From NCBI GenBank assembly GCA_003427395.1, contig BFEA01000250.1:654119-684216 (forward strand): 30,098 bases of DNA, read 5' to 3'. Position 1 is the first letter of the stretch. The number at the start of each line of letters is the position of its first letter. The notes beneath the pieces were generated by a model. It saw nothing but the letters and a program-made list of their open reading frames with translations. It was not told the DNA's origin and searched no databases. The translations under genes and the position numbers were made by a program. Source of the stretch: Chara braunii (Eukaryota > Streptophyta > Charophyceae > Charales > Characeae). Shown here one piece after another: positions 17,611-27,357 of the stretch.

Positions 17611-18918
17611 ACACGCATGCGGAGCTCTATCCCCCCGCCCCCCGCCCGCCCACTCCCCCCCCTCTCCCCCCTCCCTTCCCCCCTCCCCCCCTCTTCCTCC
17701 ACCACCCCTTCCCATTACCCGGACCCCATACCGAAGGACTGGCGACGTTACAACTATTGGAGAACCAGAGGAAGGGTTCCGAAGATGGAGGGCGGTCGGG
17801 GGAGTTCGGGGCCACAATGAACGCGAGGTCGACTCGACCACCAGGGGGTGGGATCAGGCTGCTGCATCAGTACAGAATGGAGGCTGACAAGGGCGGGGTG
17901 ATGGCCAGATATTCCCTGCTTCGGCCCGGCCTCAGCCGACAGAGCAGCCGATCACGTGCCAACGACTGCTAGGCGGTATAGCTGACCGAGGGGGTGGGGA
18001 GACTGGAGCGGTGTGCCGCAACCTGTACACAAGGTTTTATGTAAGGTGCGGGCAGGTTTAAACACTCCCGCAAAAGCACACATGCCAAGGAAGGTGTGAG
18101 GCTCGGGTCACCCAGGATGTTTCGTGCTTCGCCTCAGAGTTGGCCCCATGCAGCCTTGGTTGCAATGTGGATGTGATCTGCAAATATGAGCTTTTGCTTG
18201 TGGGTGACCAAAGGTACACTGTCGGTGTTCGAAGGAGAAAGAGGGGAAGCCTGGTCACAATACTAAAAGATGGGTGATGACCTACCTTGCTCCTCTGATT
18301 TCTGCAGTACACTGAATTGAAGCTTTTAGCTGCTTAAACCTTGTCGGTCCGCTGCATTCTCCAACACATAGGACTGAATCACCCACCCAGACATGCATAA
18401 CACATATTTGGGTGTAGTGGCACAGTCTTCTCTTACAGTAACTGCCCTCCGACACCCCCAATCGCATTCCTCAGCACTTCATCTTACTGCAGAAAGTTAT
18501 GTTTCACAGATCACAGGTGCCTTATGTATGGGTGCCTTTATGGGTTCAGAGAGGGTTTAGGGTTTAATGGGACAACATATGGCAACAGTAAACAGGGGGG
18601 CTGCAGAATAGGCAGGTCTACTAGACAAAGGTGCTCGAAGATGGGATGGGTAATTCTAGCAGCTCCAAGGGAAAATGGAGTCCTGGGTTTAGAAGTGAAA
18701 CGGCCACAGCCCTGGGAAATAAACAGCAAACTCTGTGCTACAAGATGTTCAACGGGACGCTGGACCCGGTTTCCGGCAGGTGCCGCTCCCCACCAATAGG
18801 TGGAGCAGCCCGACAGATAAGCCCTCAATTCTGACGGTTCTCTCACCACTGCCGGGATAGAGGGCTTACGCAGGGGCTATTCCGGGGGGGGAAAAAAAAA
18901 GATGAAAAAATGAAAAAT
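17611..18918 (+). mobile_element. 3' region and A-tail of LINE copy ii
   Basis: After the ORF2 end comes a C-rich tract (17575-17720), an Arg-rich reading frame (about 17730-17815), and then about 800 bp without clear coding. Bases 18745-18815 contain gggacgctggacccggtttc and ctccccaccaataggtggag, also present at the 3' ends of copies i and iii. The copy ends with the hairpin 18818-18868, ctattcc, a G-run and an A-rich tail (18892-18918). Bases 18060-18600 could contain an unrelated insertion; I recognise nothing specific. Confidence 0.6.
18818..18868 (+). other. 3'-terminal LINE hairpin, copy A
   Basis: taagccctcaattctgacgg (18818-18837) pairs with the segment ending ccgggatagagggctta (to 18868) around a ttctctcacca loop, with a few mismatches or G-U pairs. 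It sits about 20 bases before the A-tail. Related hairpins occur at 22051-22101 (minus) and 22229-22273 (plus). Confidence 0.7.
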
Positions 18919-19381
18919 CAAACCCTTGCTCCAAGGCCACACTGTCAGCTCCCTTGTACCATGCAATGGCTCTGATTCGTTCCTTCGAGTTCAAGAGCTG
19001 TCGGAGCCAAGTCCAACTTGCCGAAATTCTTCATTTCTGACCGTCGATCTCTGCAATCTAGGGTCAAAAATGGAGGATACTGGTAGGTGGGACGTGGCCC
19101 TCCATCTGCTCGTGTGTTATGTGCCAATGCTCAGGACCTTTACGCTGGGTAGAGTCTTTGGACATGCCATTGCGGCAGGCAGATGTGTCGAACGACCATG
19201 CACACGAACATGGAAGACACACCATTTCCTTTTTAGGATGTGTCAGCAGAGGCGTGGAAGCTCACAGGTGGCACCACTTTTGTTATTTTTGCCCCATTTT
19301 CCTGGGAGGGGGGGAGGGGGGAGGAGGGAGGGGGGTTAACGCATCCCCATCATCTCATCAAATGCAATCATCTCCCACTAG

Positions 19382-19459
19382 AACACATTGGCATTGTTGC
19401 TGTAACTTGCTTGACATTCGCCTTCAGTACAGCCATAATGCCCACGTATTCTATTCGAG
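19382..19459 (+). CDS. possible internal exon of a membrane protein gene
   Basis: A 78-bp segment is bounded by 'cccactag' before it and 'gag|gtaagg', a strong plant-type donor, after it. In one frame it encodes a hydrophobic run, GIVAVTCLTFAFSTAIMP, then TYSIR, the size of one membrane span. The phase (one base left over) joins to the candidate exon at 19865, giving Gly at the junction. I cannot name the family, and no further exons were assigned with confidence. It could be chance. Bases 18919-19381 and 19460-19590 hold no other recognised feature. Confidence 0.25.
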
Positions 19460-19590
19460 GTAAGGGAAGGACAGGCACTTATGTCAGCCTTTGCCCTTTT
19501 AGCCACTCATAATGTGCTCTGCACTGTTTGGGGAAATGAGCTGTCAGATAAGGCAAAAGAGTGCAGACAAATACGCGGGAAAAACAAGAA

Positions 19591-19609
19591 ACTCTCTCTC
19601 TCTCTCCCC

Positions 19610-19693
<84 letters not shown>

Positions 19694-19774
19694 NNNNNNN
19701 NNNNNNNNNNNNNNNNNNNNNNNNNNNNNNNNNNNNNNNNNNNNNNNNNNNNNNNNNNNNNNNNNNNNNNNNNN

Positions 19775-19854
<80 letters not shown>
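19591..19854. repeat. (CT)n microsatellite with 81-bp assembly gap
   Basis: CT dinucleotides with one early interruption (tctccccccatct) flank a run of N from 19694 to 19774. The true length is therefore unknown. Long Ser-Leu or Arg-Glu frames across it are an effect of the repeat. The tract ends with ctgtctgtgtag, resembling a polypyrimidine tract and splice acceptor. Confidence 0.97.
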
Positions 19855-19858
<4 letters not shown>

Positions 19859-19864
19859 GTGTAG

Positions 19865-19970
19865 GAGGACCAGGAATTGTTGCTTTTCCCTTTTTCAGTC
19901 ACAATGTATACGCCCTTACAGTGTATTTTTGGACAAGCTTGGACATCTCAACTCATTATAGTTTCCATTA
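19865..19970 (+). CDS. possible exon following the (CT)n tract
   Basis: Directly after ctgtctgtgtag the frame that would join the 19382-19459 exon reads GPGIVAFPFFSHNVYALTVYF and on to a TGA near 19972. The hydrophobic character continues the membrane-protein impression. There is no homology I can state. Treat as a hypothesis tied to the upstream exon. Confidence 0.22.
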
Positions 19971-20220
19971 CTGAACTGGACTCGTGTTGCGAGGAGATTG
20001 AAAAGGGCGTTCTGCCTGGCATCAGGCCGGGCCGGTGGATGGTGAGCAAACACCAGGATTCCACGCCAATCAATGATGATGTGGTCTGTGCAGTATCACA
20101 GGGAACAATTTGAACAACTCAATTTCCTTCATCTGGTTGGGGGCTGGACAACTTTGTGAGGCCGTGGCATCTGGAAGGATGAATATGCTAGTTACCCCCG
20201 ATAAACATTTCCTCCAAGTT

Positions 20221-20370
20221 GGCGCTCATTCGCTCACTGTCATGGGTGTGAGAGGACCTCTTCTTGGGAAACAGCAAGGATCAAGGCACTGCAGTGGCGC
20301 TCATTTGTTCACTGTCATGGGTGCGAGAGGACCTCTCTTCTTGGCGAACATCAAGAATCAAGGCCCAGCT
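20221..20370 (+). repeat. tandem duplication, period 75 bp
   Basis: ggcgctcattcgctcactgt begins at 20221 and recurs at 20296 with few changes. Both copies include cactgtcatgggtg, gagaggacctct and aatcaaggc-type words. The open frame over it contains the repeated peptide (TVMGVRGPL / TVMGARGPL), but nothing identifies a gene. Bases 19973-20220 and 20371-20529 hold nothing recognised. Confidence 0.85.
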
Positions 20371-20529
20371 CCACATGGCATGCCAGCAAGGACAACTTGA
20401 AGTTGTTGTCCATGACTTCAGCAGGCATGAAGTAGAGTAGTGGTAGAGTTGTGATCAGCCGAATGGTTCTATGAGAACTTGCACAGAATCTGATCATCTA
20501 AGAAATCATGAATCAAGGGTGCATATATA

Positions 20530-21216
20530 GGGCGTCGTTAGACACTCCTTGGAGACGCGAAATCCCCAAGGAATTGTTCGTTCCATCCGAAGAAAAAAAG
20601 TGGAAAGGCTCGTAAAGAAATTCCTCGGGCATCGGAGGGACCACTTGAGGGAGATGCTCTTATCACTCTCCCAAGTGTAGCCCTCTCCAGAAGTTCGGAA
20701 AAAAAAAAAAAAAGGGGTATACCGTAAAGATGGGTGGTATTTCACAAAAACATTCTTCTGTCAGAGGCATTTTGGCATATATCTCAACTTATAGGTGTAT
20801 TTTGCAACTTATCCCTTCTTTAAAAGGGGCGACAGGCCTGAGATATCATCCTTGCTCTGAAAGAAAAAAAAAAAAAAAAAAAAAAAGGAATTCCCCAACC
20901 ATTTCTTCCTTGTGCCCGAGGGACCTCGCGAGGTCCCTTGGGCACAAGGAATCCGCGTTTCACGGAGAGGAGAGGGCACACGGGTAGATAGACGTTACAG
21001 CCGAGAATCTGGATCGTGGCGGCACCCTATTGGCTGAAGGCCTGAAGCATAACTGTTTTTTTTTTTTTTTTTTTTTTTTTGTGACATCGGTCTTAGGAGA
21101 TGTGCTCAGACGATGTCCCCGAGGACAGGTGGAACGAAGGGCCCAAATTTCCTTTACAGCCATTAGGAATCTTTCCTATTGCCTGAGGATTTCAATAGGA
21201 GTGTCTAACGACGCCC
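20530..21216. mobile_element. non-autonomous DNA element with long terminal inverted repeats
   Basis: GGGCGTCGTTAGACACTCC at 20530-20548 is the exact reverse complement of 21198-21216. Similarity continues inward in degenerate form (gaaatccccaagg against gaaatcctcaggc; ggctcgtaaagaaattcctcgggc against ggctgtaaaggaaatttgggc), so the original arms probably exceeded 150 bp. Flanks are ata/ata, a possible 3-bp duplication as in PIF/Harbinger elements, although their usual site is TTA/TAA. Inside are two A-runs (about 20700, 20863-20886), a T-run (21058-21080) and the palindrome 20906-20951. No transposase. Confidence 0.75.
20906..20951. repeat. 46-bp near-perfect palindrome without spacer
   Basis: Arms 20906-20928 (ttccttgtgcccgagggacc...) and 20929-20951 are reverse complements at 22 of 23 positions, centred on ctcg|cgag. 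It lies near the middle of the TIR element and could form a cruciform, or fold into a hairpin when transcribed. Confidence 0.92.
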
Positions 21217-21526
21217 ATAGTTAGTTGTTCCTTCACCCTTCTGTTTTGTTCTAAAATTTCAAAAATGTGCTTCGGTGTGACGGAGAACCATGGTTTTTCT
21301 TGGGGAATAGAGTGTCATGATCAAGGGGAGATGGACGTGGCGGAGCCTCCTCACTAATCTGATACGATAAGCTTCGTGCTTGCAGTATTTGAGGGAGAAG
21401 CAACAGGGGACTGTCAACTCACCTCTTTTCTTTCTTTTTTTGTCTTTTTCCTTCTGTTTCCAATTTCCCCCCCCCACCTCCCCCTGCCCCCACTCTATCA
21501 CCAAAACAGTACGGCGCCAAGCTGGT

Positions 21527-21597
21527 AATAATCCGTGAGGCTCCACAGCCCGCAAGTTCGTGTTGTTTGTTTGTTTGTTTGTTTGTTTGTTTGTTTG

Positions 21598-21635
<38 letters not shown>

Positions 21636-21801
21636 GCCCAGTGCCCGAGGCTCCAATTATGAAATTGATTACAACACTTGTACACACGCCTCTTCCCATT
21701 AGGGCTGGAAGAGCCGTAGACACTGCTCCCGCAAGTTCGGAATAATCCGTGAGGCTCCACAGCCCGCAAGTTCATAATAATCCGTGAGGCTCCACAGCCC
21801 A
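21527..21801. repeat. 35-36-bp repeat array (aataatccgtgaggctccac...), three units, split by an insertion
   Basis: Units start at 21527, 21741 and 21776. Each reads aataatccgtgaggctccac followed by agcccgcaagttc; the third is cut short into agcccagtgccc. The first two are separated by the retroposon at 21561-21727. Bases 21217-21526 hold short, C-run-containing DNA with no gene. Confidence 0.88.
21561..21727 (-). mobile_element. short retroposon insertion with 12-bp TSD
   Basis: cccgcaagttcg occurs at 21549-21560 and 21728-21739 and frames the insertion. On the minus strand the element has a hairpin-like ggctcttccagccctaatgg/gaagaggc, then tcgggcactgggccc, a long A-tail and (aaac)n. The block before the tail matches 12267-12285. 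The tail plus TSD shows target-primed retroposition; it is SINE-like or a truncated LINE of another family. Confidence 0.75.
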
Positions 21802-21984
21802 GTGCCCACAGCTGAATATACATACAAAATAGCTTGCTGTTTCAGGGGCCACGAGGTCTCCGTTTCACTCAGCAAGTGAAGCCCGTCCCCTGTGAAAAGA
21901 GGAACGAGAAAACAGGAATGAAAAAAGGAAATGAAAAGAAGAGCAGAGAGTCCACCTAACCACTAATGTATACTAAAGAAATTC

Positions 21985-21986
<2 letters not shown>

Positions 21987-22018
<32 letters not shown>

Positions 22019-22105
22019 TTTTTTTTTAATAAAGAAGAAAAGCACTTGTGTAAACCCTCCATCCCGGCGGTGGTAAGAGAACCGTCAGGATTGAGGGTTT
22101 ATCTG
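21987..22105 (-). mobile_element. ultra-truncated LINE 3' end with 16-bp TSD (copy C)
   Basis: tactaaagaaattcat is present at 21971-21986 and 22106-22121, a perfect 16-bp TSD. Between them, read on the minus strand, are cagataaaccctc..., the terminal hairpin (22101-22051), about 20 bases, an A-run and (taa)n to 21987. Only the last roughly 70 bases of the LINE plus tail were copied. Confidence 0.88.
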
Positions 22106-22228
22106 TACTAAAGAAATTCATGACAATGCAGCTAATATTAAATAAAAATTGTTTTGAAAGACCAGTGCGAAAACAGGTCCTGAAAAAGAAATCCCTAAGA
22201 GAAGCAGTCCTGGAAAAGAAAATGCTCT

Positions 22229-22321
22229 GCCCTCAATTCTGGCGGTTCTCTTATCACCGCCGGGATAGAGGGCTTACGCAAGGGCTATTTTCGCAAAAAA
22301 GAAAAGAAAAGAAAAAAAAAA
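22229..22321 (+). mobile_element. truncated LINE 3' end (copy B)
   Basis: gccctcaattctggcgg ... ccgccgggatagagggc is the same terminal hairpin as at 18818, followed by ttacgcaagggctatt and a tail of A with interspersed G (22295-22321). The start within the left stem arm shows severe 5' truncation. No clear TSD; 'gctct/gctcc' at the ends is too short to count. The 50 bp between this tail and the T-run at 22373 hold nothing recognised. Confidence 0.75.
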
Positions 22322-22396
22322 GCTCCGGTCTATTTGTGGGGAGCAGCACGTGCGGAAAAAACTGCTGCTGTCTTTTTTTTTTTTTTTTTTTTTTTT

Positions 22397-22778
22397 AAAA
22401 GACCCCCGTCAGTGTTAGTGCTGCTGATAGGAGCAGACACCACACCTGCTGGAAAACGGGTCCAGCGTCCCTTATACAAAAGTTGAGAATGTCTGAGAAC
22501 AGTGATTGTAAGTGGTTGTGAGCCCTGCCAACATTGATTGCCCTGTCCGTAGGGGATTTATNGAGCAGGTATGTGTGGATCATAGTGATGTAGTTCCTGT
22601 TTCCCGTATCTCTTCACCCCCGCAGGGGGCGCCAGATGTCTCCATAANCTCTGATACNGCTGCAGGAAGTAATGATCCTGTGTTTAGCTAGGAGGAAAAC
22701 TTCCCTGGGGGGCTCCAGGGGAGAGTTCCTCATATGAAAAGAAAATGCAAGAAGAGTAAGTTGCTGGGTAGTGTCAAT
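22397..22778 (-). other. 3' untranslated region of LINE copy i
   Basis: Between the ORF2 stop and the A-tail, only about 380 bp against about 1 kb in copies ii and iii. Its last 90 bases align to theirs. The terminal hairpin seen in copies A-C is not evident here; the end reads ctaacactgacgggggtctttt before the tail. Copy i and copy iii therefore have a different terminal variant from copies ii, B and C. Confidence 0.6.
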
Positions 22779-25700
22779 TTAGGACAGGATTTCTGCCAGG
22801 GAAAGGGCGTGGGGCGGGAAGAGGTCGGGGAANTCGTCAGGGGGGCGGAGTGGGAAGGAGGGTTCTATGTTGGTCCAGTCCTNAAAAATTAGGTGATAGT
22901 CTCTCNTTTCCTCCNTATCCCTCTGTCCCTCCCCCCCATCTCCACTCCATTCCACCTTTGCTATCCATCCTTCTCTCTCCCCTCCCAACCAATCTGTGCA
23001 AAATGCTGTAATCCTTCTCCTGACATCTCGTGTTTGTTTAAAAAGGTTCAGTTGTGATTTGGTGACCCGCCATCTTTGTGAAAGTTCAAAGTGTATCTGC
23101 TGCTGAATGTGTTCGGAGATCTCTGGCACCTCTACCCTTACTTCATCCCTGACCAGTGTACATCTCTGCCACCAAAGTGCCCACAGCACCGCCCTCCTTC
23201 CAAGTTTATACATGTTCTCAACGAATGTCGTGGCGGACTCTGCGAGTGGCCAGTGGCCGGCCAGTATGGCTTGCCAAGACCAGGGCCAGAGGGATGTGGG
23301 TACCATCTTTCTCCATATGCGATCCCACCACCTCCATATGAATTGGGAGATCGGGCATTGTAGGAAGATGTGTTCTATAGTTTCTGCCCTTTTGTGGAAG
23401 GGGAAAAGACTCTGACACCGTTGGCACCATGGGAGCAGTAGACCCTTTTGCTCTAAGTTAGTGCGATCTGTCAACCAATCATTGGTTGGCAGACATCTGT
23501 GGGCGATTTGCCACTGTAGAGAAGTGATTTTCATGGGTCTTGCCTTCTGTTCCTGGAACCATTTGATTGGGGTCAGGAGGGAGCGATCCACATTCAAGTG
23601 TCTGGCCCATCTATCGTTGATGATATCTCTCAGCCGTCTCTTAAGTCGAAGCATTTTATAGGCTGATTTGACTGATAATTGGAGTATGCTGATGCGTCCT
23701 GCTCGGGGACCGACCCTTTGGTGGGATTCCCAGGACCATTCCTCTGGATCCAGAGNCAGGTCCTGGATTGGTTGGAAAGACTGGAACGCCACTCTCTGCC
23801 CTTTTTCTTCTAAGACTCTTACTCTATACACTGATGCTCTTTCTTCCCATACAGGAGGGGCATTGTTACCTTGGAGGGTGCTGGTTCCAGTGATTTCGTA
23901 ATATTCGATTAAGACCGTCTGGGGGGAAATCATGTGTATTTGCCCTATCCTCTGGGGAGGCACCTTACAGACTACCCAATCCCCTTTCTTCAAGGTGGGG
24001 CCTCGTTTAAGGGTTTGATACCAAGCCAGTGGGATGACTACAATCAGGTCTCCCAAATGCTTTTCCACGTGATGGCAGTATCGTAGGCTTTCTTGCAGCT
24101 GGTCTTCTGTTTTCCAATCCTTTTGTCGTCGTCCCAAAGATCCCCTACCCTGAGCACCCCTCTCCTCACCCAACTTTTCCAGGGCGATGCTGAGCTTGAC
24201 ATGATACAACCCCTTGAATCAGTTACTCGTCGGTTTCCAAACAAGGGTTGCCGGTGGACTTCCTCCCAGCGATCGGGGTATGGTCTGTCTGGAAGCGGGA
24301 GTCTACGCCAGGTTTCCAATACGGAAGGCCAAAAGTTGTCCAGAATACGATTGTCTCCTTCCAATCCCTCCTTCGCTCGGGGGAACTTCCGCGGAATTGT
24401 TCAGAAACGGTCTTCCAACCATGTTAAAGGGTGGGTGGACTGGGGGGATTCTGGGGCCAAACGGGCCAGATGTTCCAGTGCTAGTATACACCATGGGCTC
24501 TGGGGGGTGAAGATGAGCTTTTTAATCCATTTAAGGCGAAGTGCTTGTACTCGTGTGGCTGGGTCGATTATTCCTAGGCTGCCCCCCGCCTTTGGTTGTA
24601 TGATAGAGTCCCATGCCACGCGGTTGATCACGTTGTCGAGCTCGCCATCCCCCCTCCATAGGAAGGCGGTCGCTTTTCTCTTCAATTTTTTTAAGGCTGT
24701 TTTACTGAGTGGCCACAGTAGCGATTTGTACCATAGGGAACCGAAAATCACGTTGTTGATAATTAACACACGGCCGAAAAGGGAGGTGTGTTTGTTCTTC
24801 CAGTTTTCTAATTTTTGTCTAGTCGGGTTACAGATTCAATCGTCATTGGTCGGCGGGCGTCCCTCGGCAGTCATGGTTACCCCAAGGATTCTAATTGGTG
24901 ATTCCAGGGGCATCCATTTGATTCTGGGTGACTCGGGTGGGCGTCCCCCTTGAGAGTGAATCCACCAGCCCTGAGTTTTGCTTCCCCAATTGACTGTCAT
25001 GTCGGAAACCTTAGCAAAATTTTCCATCATTCGCTGGATTTCCTCCATGTTGCTATGAGTGGCTTCCGTTAGGATGGTGAGGTCATCCGCAAAGAGGGAG
25101 CATACCGGGATGGCCTCCTCTGGGATGTGTGTAATTCGGATTTTAGTAATATTCTTATTTGCTCGGAGATTGGCGGCAAGTGCCTCCATGATGACCAAGA
25201 AGAGGAAGGGGGCGATCGGGTCCCCTTGGCGGACAGAGCGTTCCAAACCGGGTGGTGTTATGCACCCGTTGACCTGGATGCAGGTGGTAGCATTGCAATG
25301 CAAGATCTATATCCAGCGTCTGAAAAGCGGTCCAAAATTCATATTTTCCAAACATTTGTCCAAGAACAGCCAGTCTACATGGTCGTAGGCTTTTTCAAAA
25401 TCGATGAAGACCAGTGCCGCATCCTGGCGAGGGTGTTTTGTGAGCTGAAGTACTTCGTGGATAAGGAGGATGTTCTCTTGGATATTCCTATTTTCCATGA
25501 AGCCAGTTTGCGATGGATGAATGATGTCTTTCATTACTGGGATCATTCTGTTAGCTAAGGCTTTTGACAGCATCTTGTAGACAACTGTGAGAAGGGTAAT
25601 GGGTCGGTAATTCCTGATATCCATTTTGTCCCCCTTTTTGTATAGAAGGGTTAATAACCCTTGCCCCACCCTTTCGCCCATCTCGCCTGAGACCCATACC

Positions 25701-27349
25701 CCTTTGTAAAAGTCCATGATATCTTGACTCAAAAATTCCTGTGTGGTTTTTCAAAATTCTTTGAGGAGGCCATCAATCCCCGACGCTTTTTCCTCCTTCA
25801 TTTGGAGAAGGGCAGTCCAGATTTCCTGTTTGGAAATTGGGGCTTCCAAGGAATCACGCTGTTCAGGTGACAGGGATTTTTCCATCGGTTTCAGAAAATC
25901 AATTAGTTGGCGATCGTGGTCTTGAGGGTTAGATTTGTCTATGTGCGAGGTAAAGAGGTCCTTGTAAAAATCATATGTTATTTTGGCACACCTAGCTGTA
26001 GAAATGGCCGGATGCGAATCCATGGCACGTGGTTCATAGAGTGCTTCGATTGTGGTTCTTTTGTAGCGAGGTCCTGCCATTTTAAAAAATTGGGCATCCA
26101 TTACTCCTTCGGTTGAGAGATGTGATAGTCTTGCCCTAATCAGGGCACCCTGCCAATGATATTGTGCATGTTTCAAAAGTTGGGATTTAAAATCTGATAA
26201 TTGGACTTCCGGCTCCTCTGAGCTTGAGTCTTGCCCCACTTCTTGTCGTTGCGAAGTTTGTTGCTGTTCGGCGTCCATGAGTTTTTGCATTATCAGGACC
26301 TCTTGTTGGTATCGCTGCATGGCTATGTGTTTGGAGTATTCATTGCATTTTTTTGCCAAGAAGAACAACCCATTGTTGAACCAAGCAATTTGGGATTCTT
26401 GCTGGGGTCTCTGGTCCTTCCAGAAGGCCCAGGTCTGCTGCAGATACTTTTGGAAGGATTTGAGACGGAGCAGAGACGTGTTAAGTTTGTAATAGCTGGC
26501 TCCTTGATCTGGTCGTTTTTGAAAAGTCCAGACTGCCACGCACATCCTGTGATCCAGGCCTGGGTGCGGGCTAATTGGCAGTATCGCTGTCAGGGTAAGT
26601 CCTCCACTCAAGTCCTCTGAGGCCAAAATAAGATCTCTTCTGGACTTGGATAATCTATCGGGGTTGTTGTTGCGTAGGCAAGTAAAAGTCTTTTCGGTCG
26701 GGTGACCTCGCCTGAAAGTGTCAAAGAGTGAGAGGGCAGTGCACAAATCCTTTATAATCCCCTCGTCCTCCTCTGCATTGCGTGCGGTAGTAGACAGGAT
26801 TTTCCAACGGTCCATCCACCTGTCCGGTGCGGCGTTGAAATCCCCTGCCATTATCACCGGGACGCCAGGGACTGGAATCATTTCGATCTTTTCAAAAAAG
26901 GTTTTCCTTTCTTGGGGAGTGTTAGGAGCGTAAATGGACATAATGCATAGTACTTCCAACTCCAACATACTTAGCACTCGGACCCACCTCCCTTCCACCT
27001 TGTCTTGATCCCAGTCGAGAATTTGGAGACGAGATTCGGGTGGTATCCATATGGCCACCCCCGCACTTCCTGGGCTAGGGGCGAAGACCTGATATTTTGG
27101 ATAGGGCCAAACTTGCTTATGTGCCCTGTGGTGATCCGGTAAGTCCATTAAGTGAGTTTCCTGGATGCAGATTACATCCGGCCATGTTCTTCCCCCCACC
27201 CCCCGTATCAAGTCCCATAACGCATTATTTTTATCAGGGTTGCGTGAGGCTAGACCGTTCACGTTGATTGAGCGAATATCCAGGTCAGCTTGTTGAAGGG
27301 TGTGCTTCCACTTTTGATTTTTACCGTACACTACTTCTACCTAATCCAT
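22779..27349 (-). pseudogene. LINE ORF2: endonuclease and reverse transcriptase with zf-RVT
   Basis: The ATG at 27349 follows the ORF1 stops by 8 bases; codon 3 is TAG. Endonuclease motifs (27270-26500): SINVNG, ICIQETHL, GVAIWIP, SIYAPNTP, VIMAGDFNAAPD, SRRDLILASE and GLDHR. RT (25800-25050): EEKASGIDGL, NYRPITLLTVVYKM, PSQTGFMENRNIQENILL, VFIDFEKAYDHVDW, SVRQGDPIAPFLF and the catalytic LFADDLTIL. Post-RT: SLFGRVLIINNVIFG, RVAWDSIIQPKAGGSLGIID, RQPLFGNRRV, then zf-RVT (LEQKGLLLPWCQRC ... ETIEHIFLQCP, about 23460-23330) and a C-terminal W-rich part ending at TAA 22779. Defects: TGA at 25751, TAG at 25307, TGA at 24836, TGA at 24401 and a one-base frameshift near 24125. In an intact element it nicks the target and primes reverse transcription from it. 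Confidence 0.85.
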
Positions 27350-27357
27350 TTTTATCA

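Noticed and set aside
17575-17840. Pro-rich and Gly-rich ORFs on both strands
   Set aside because: They come from a C-rich tract (ccccccgcccccc-like) in the LINE 3' region.
19481-19974. Ser-Leu and Arg-Glu repeat ORFs over the CT tract
   Set aside because: They are translations of a dinucleotide repeat and pass through N bases.
24093-24953. 286-codon plus-strand ORF
   Set aside because: It is antisense to LINE ORF2, whose motifs lie on the minus strand across the same bases.
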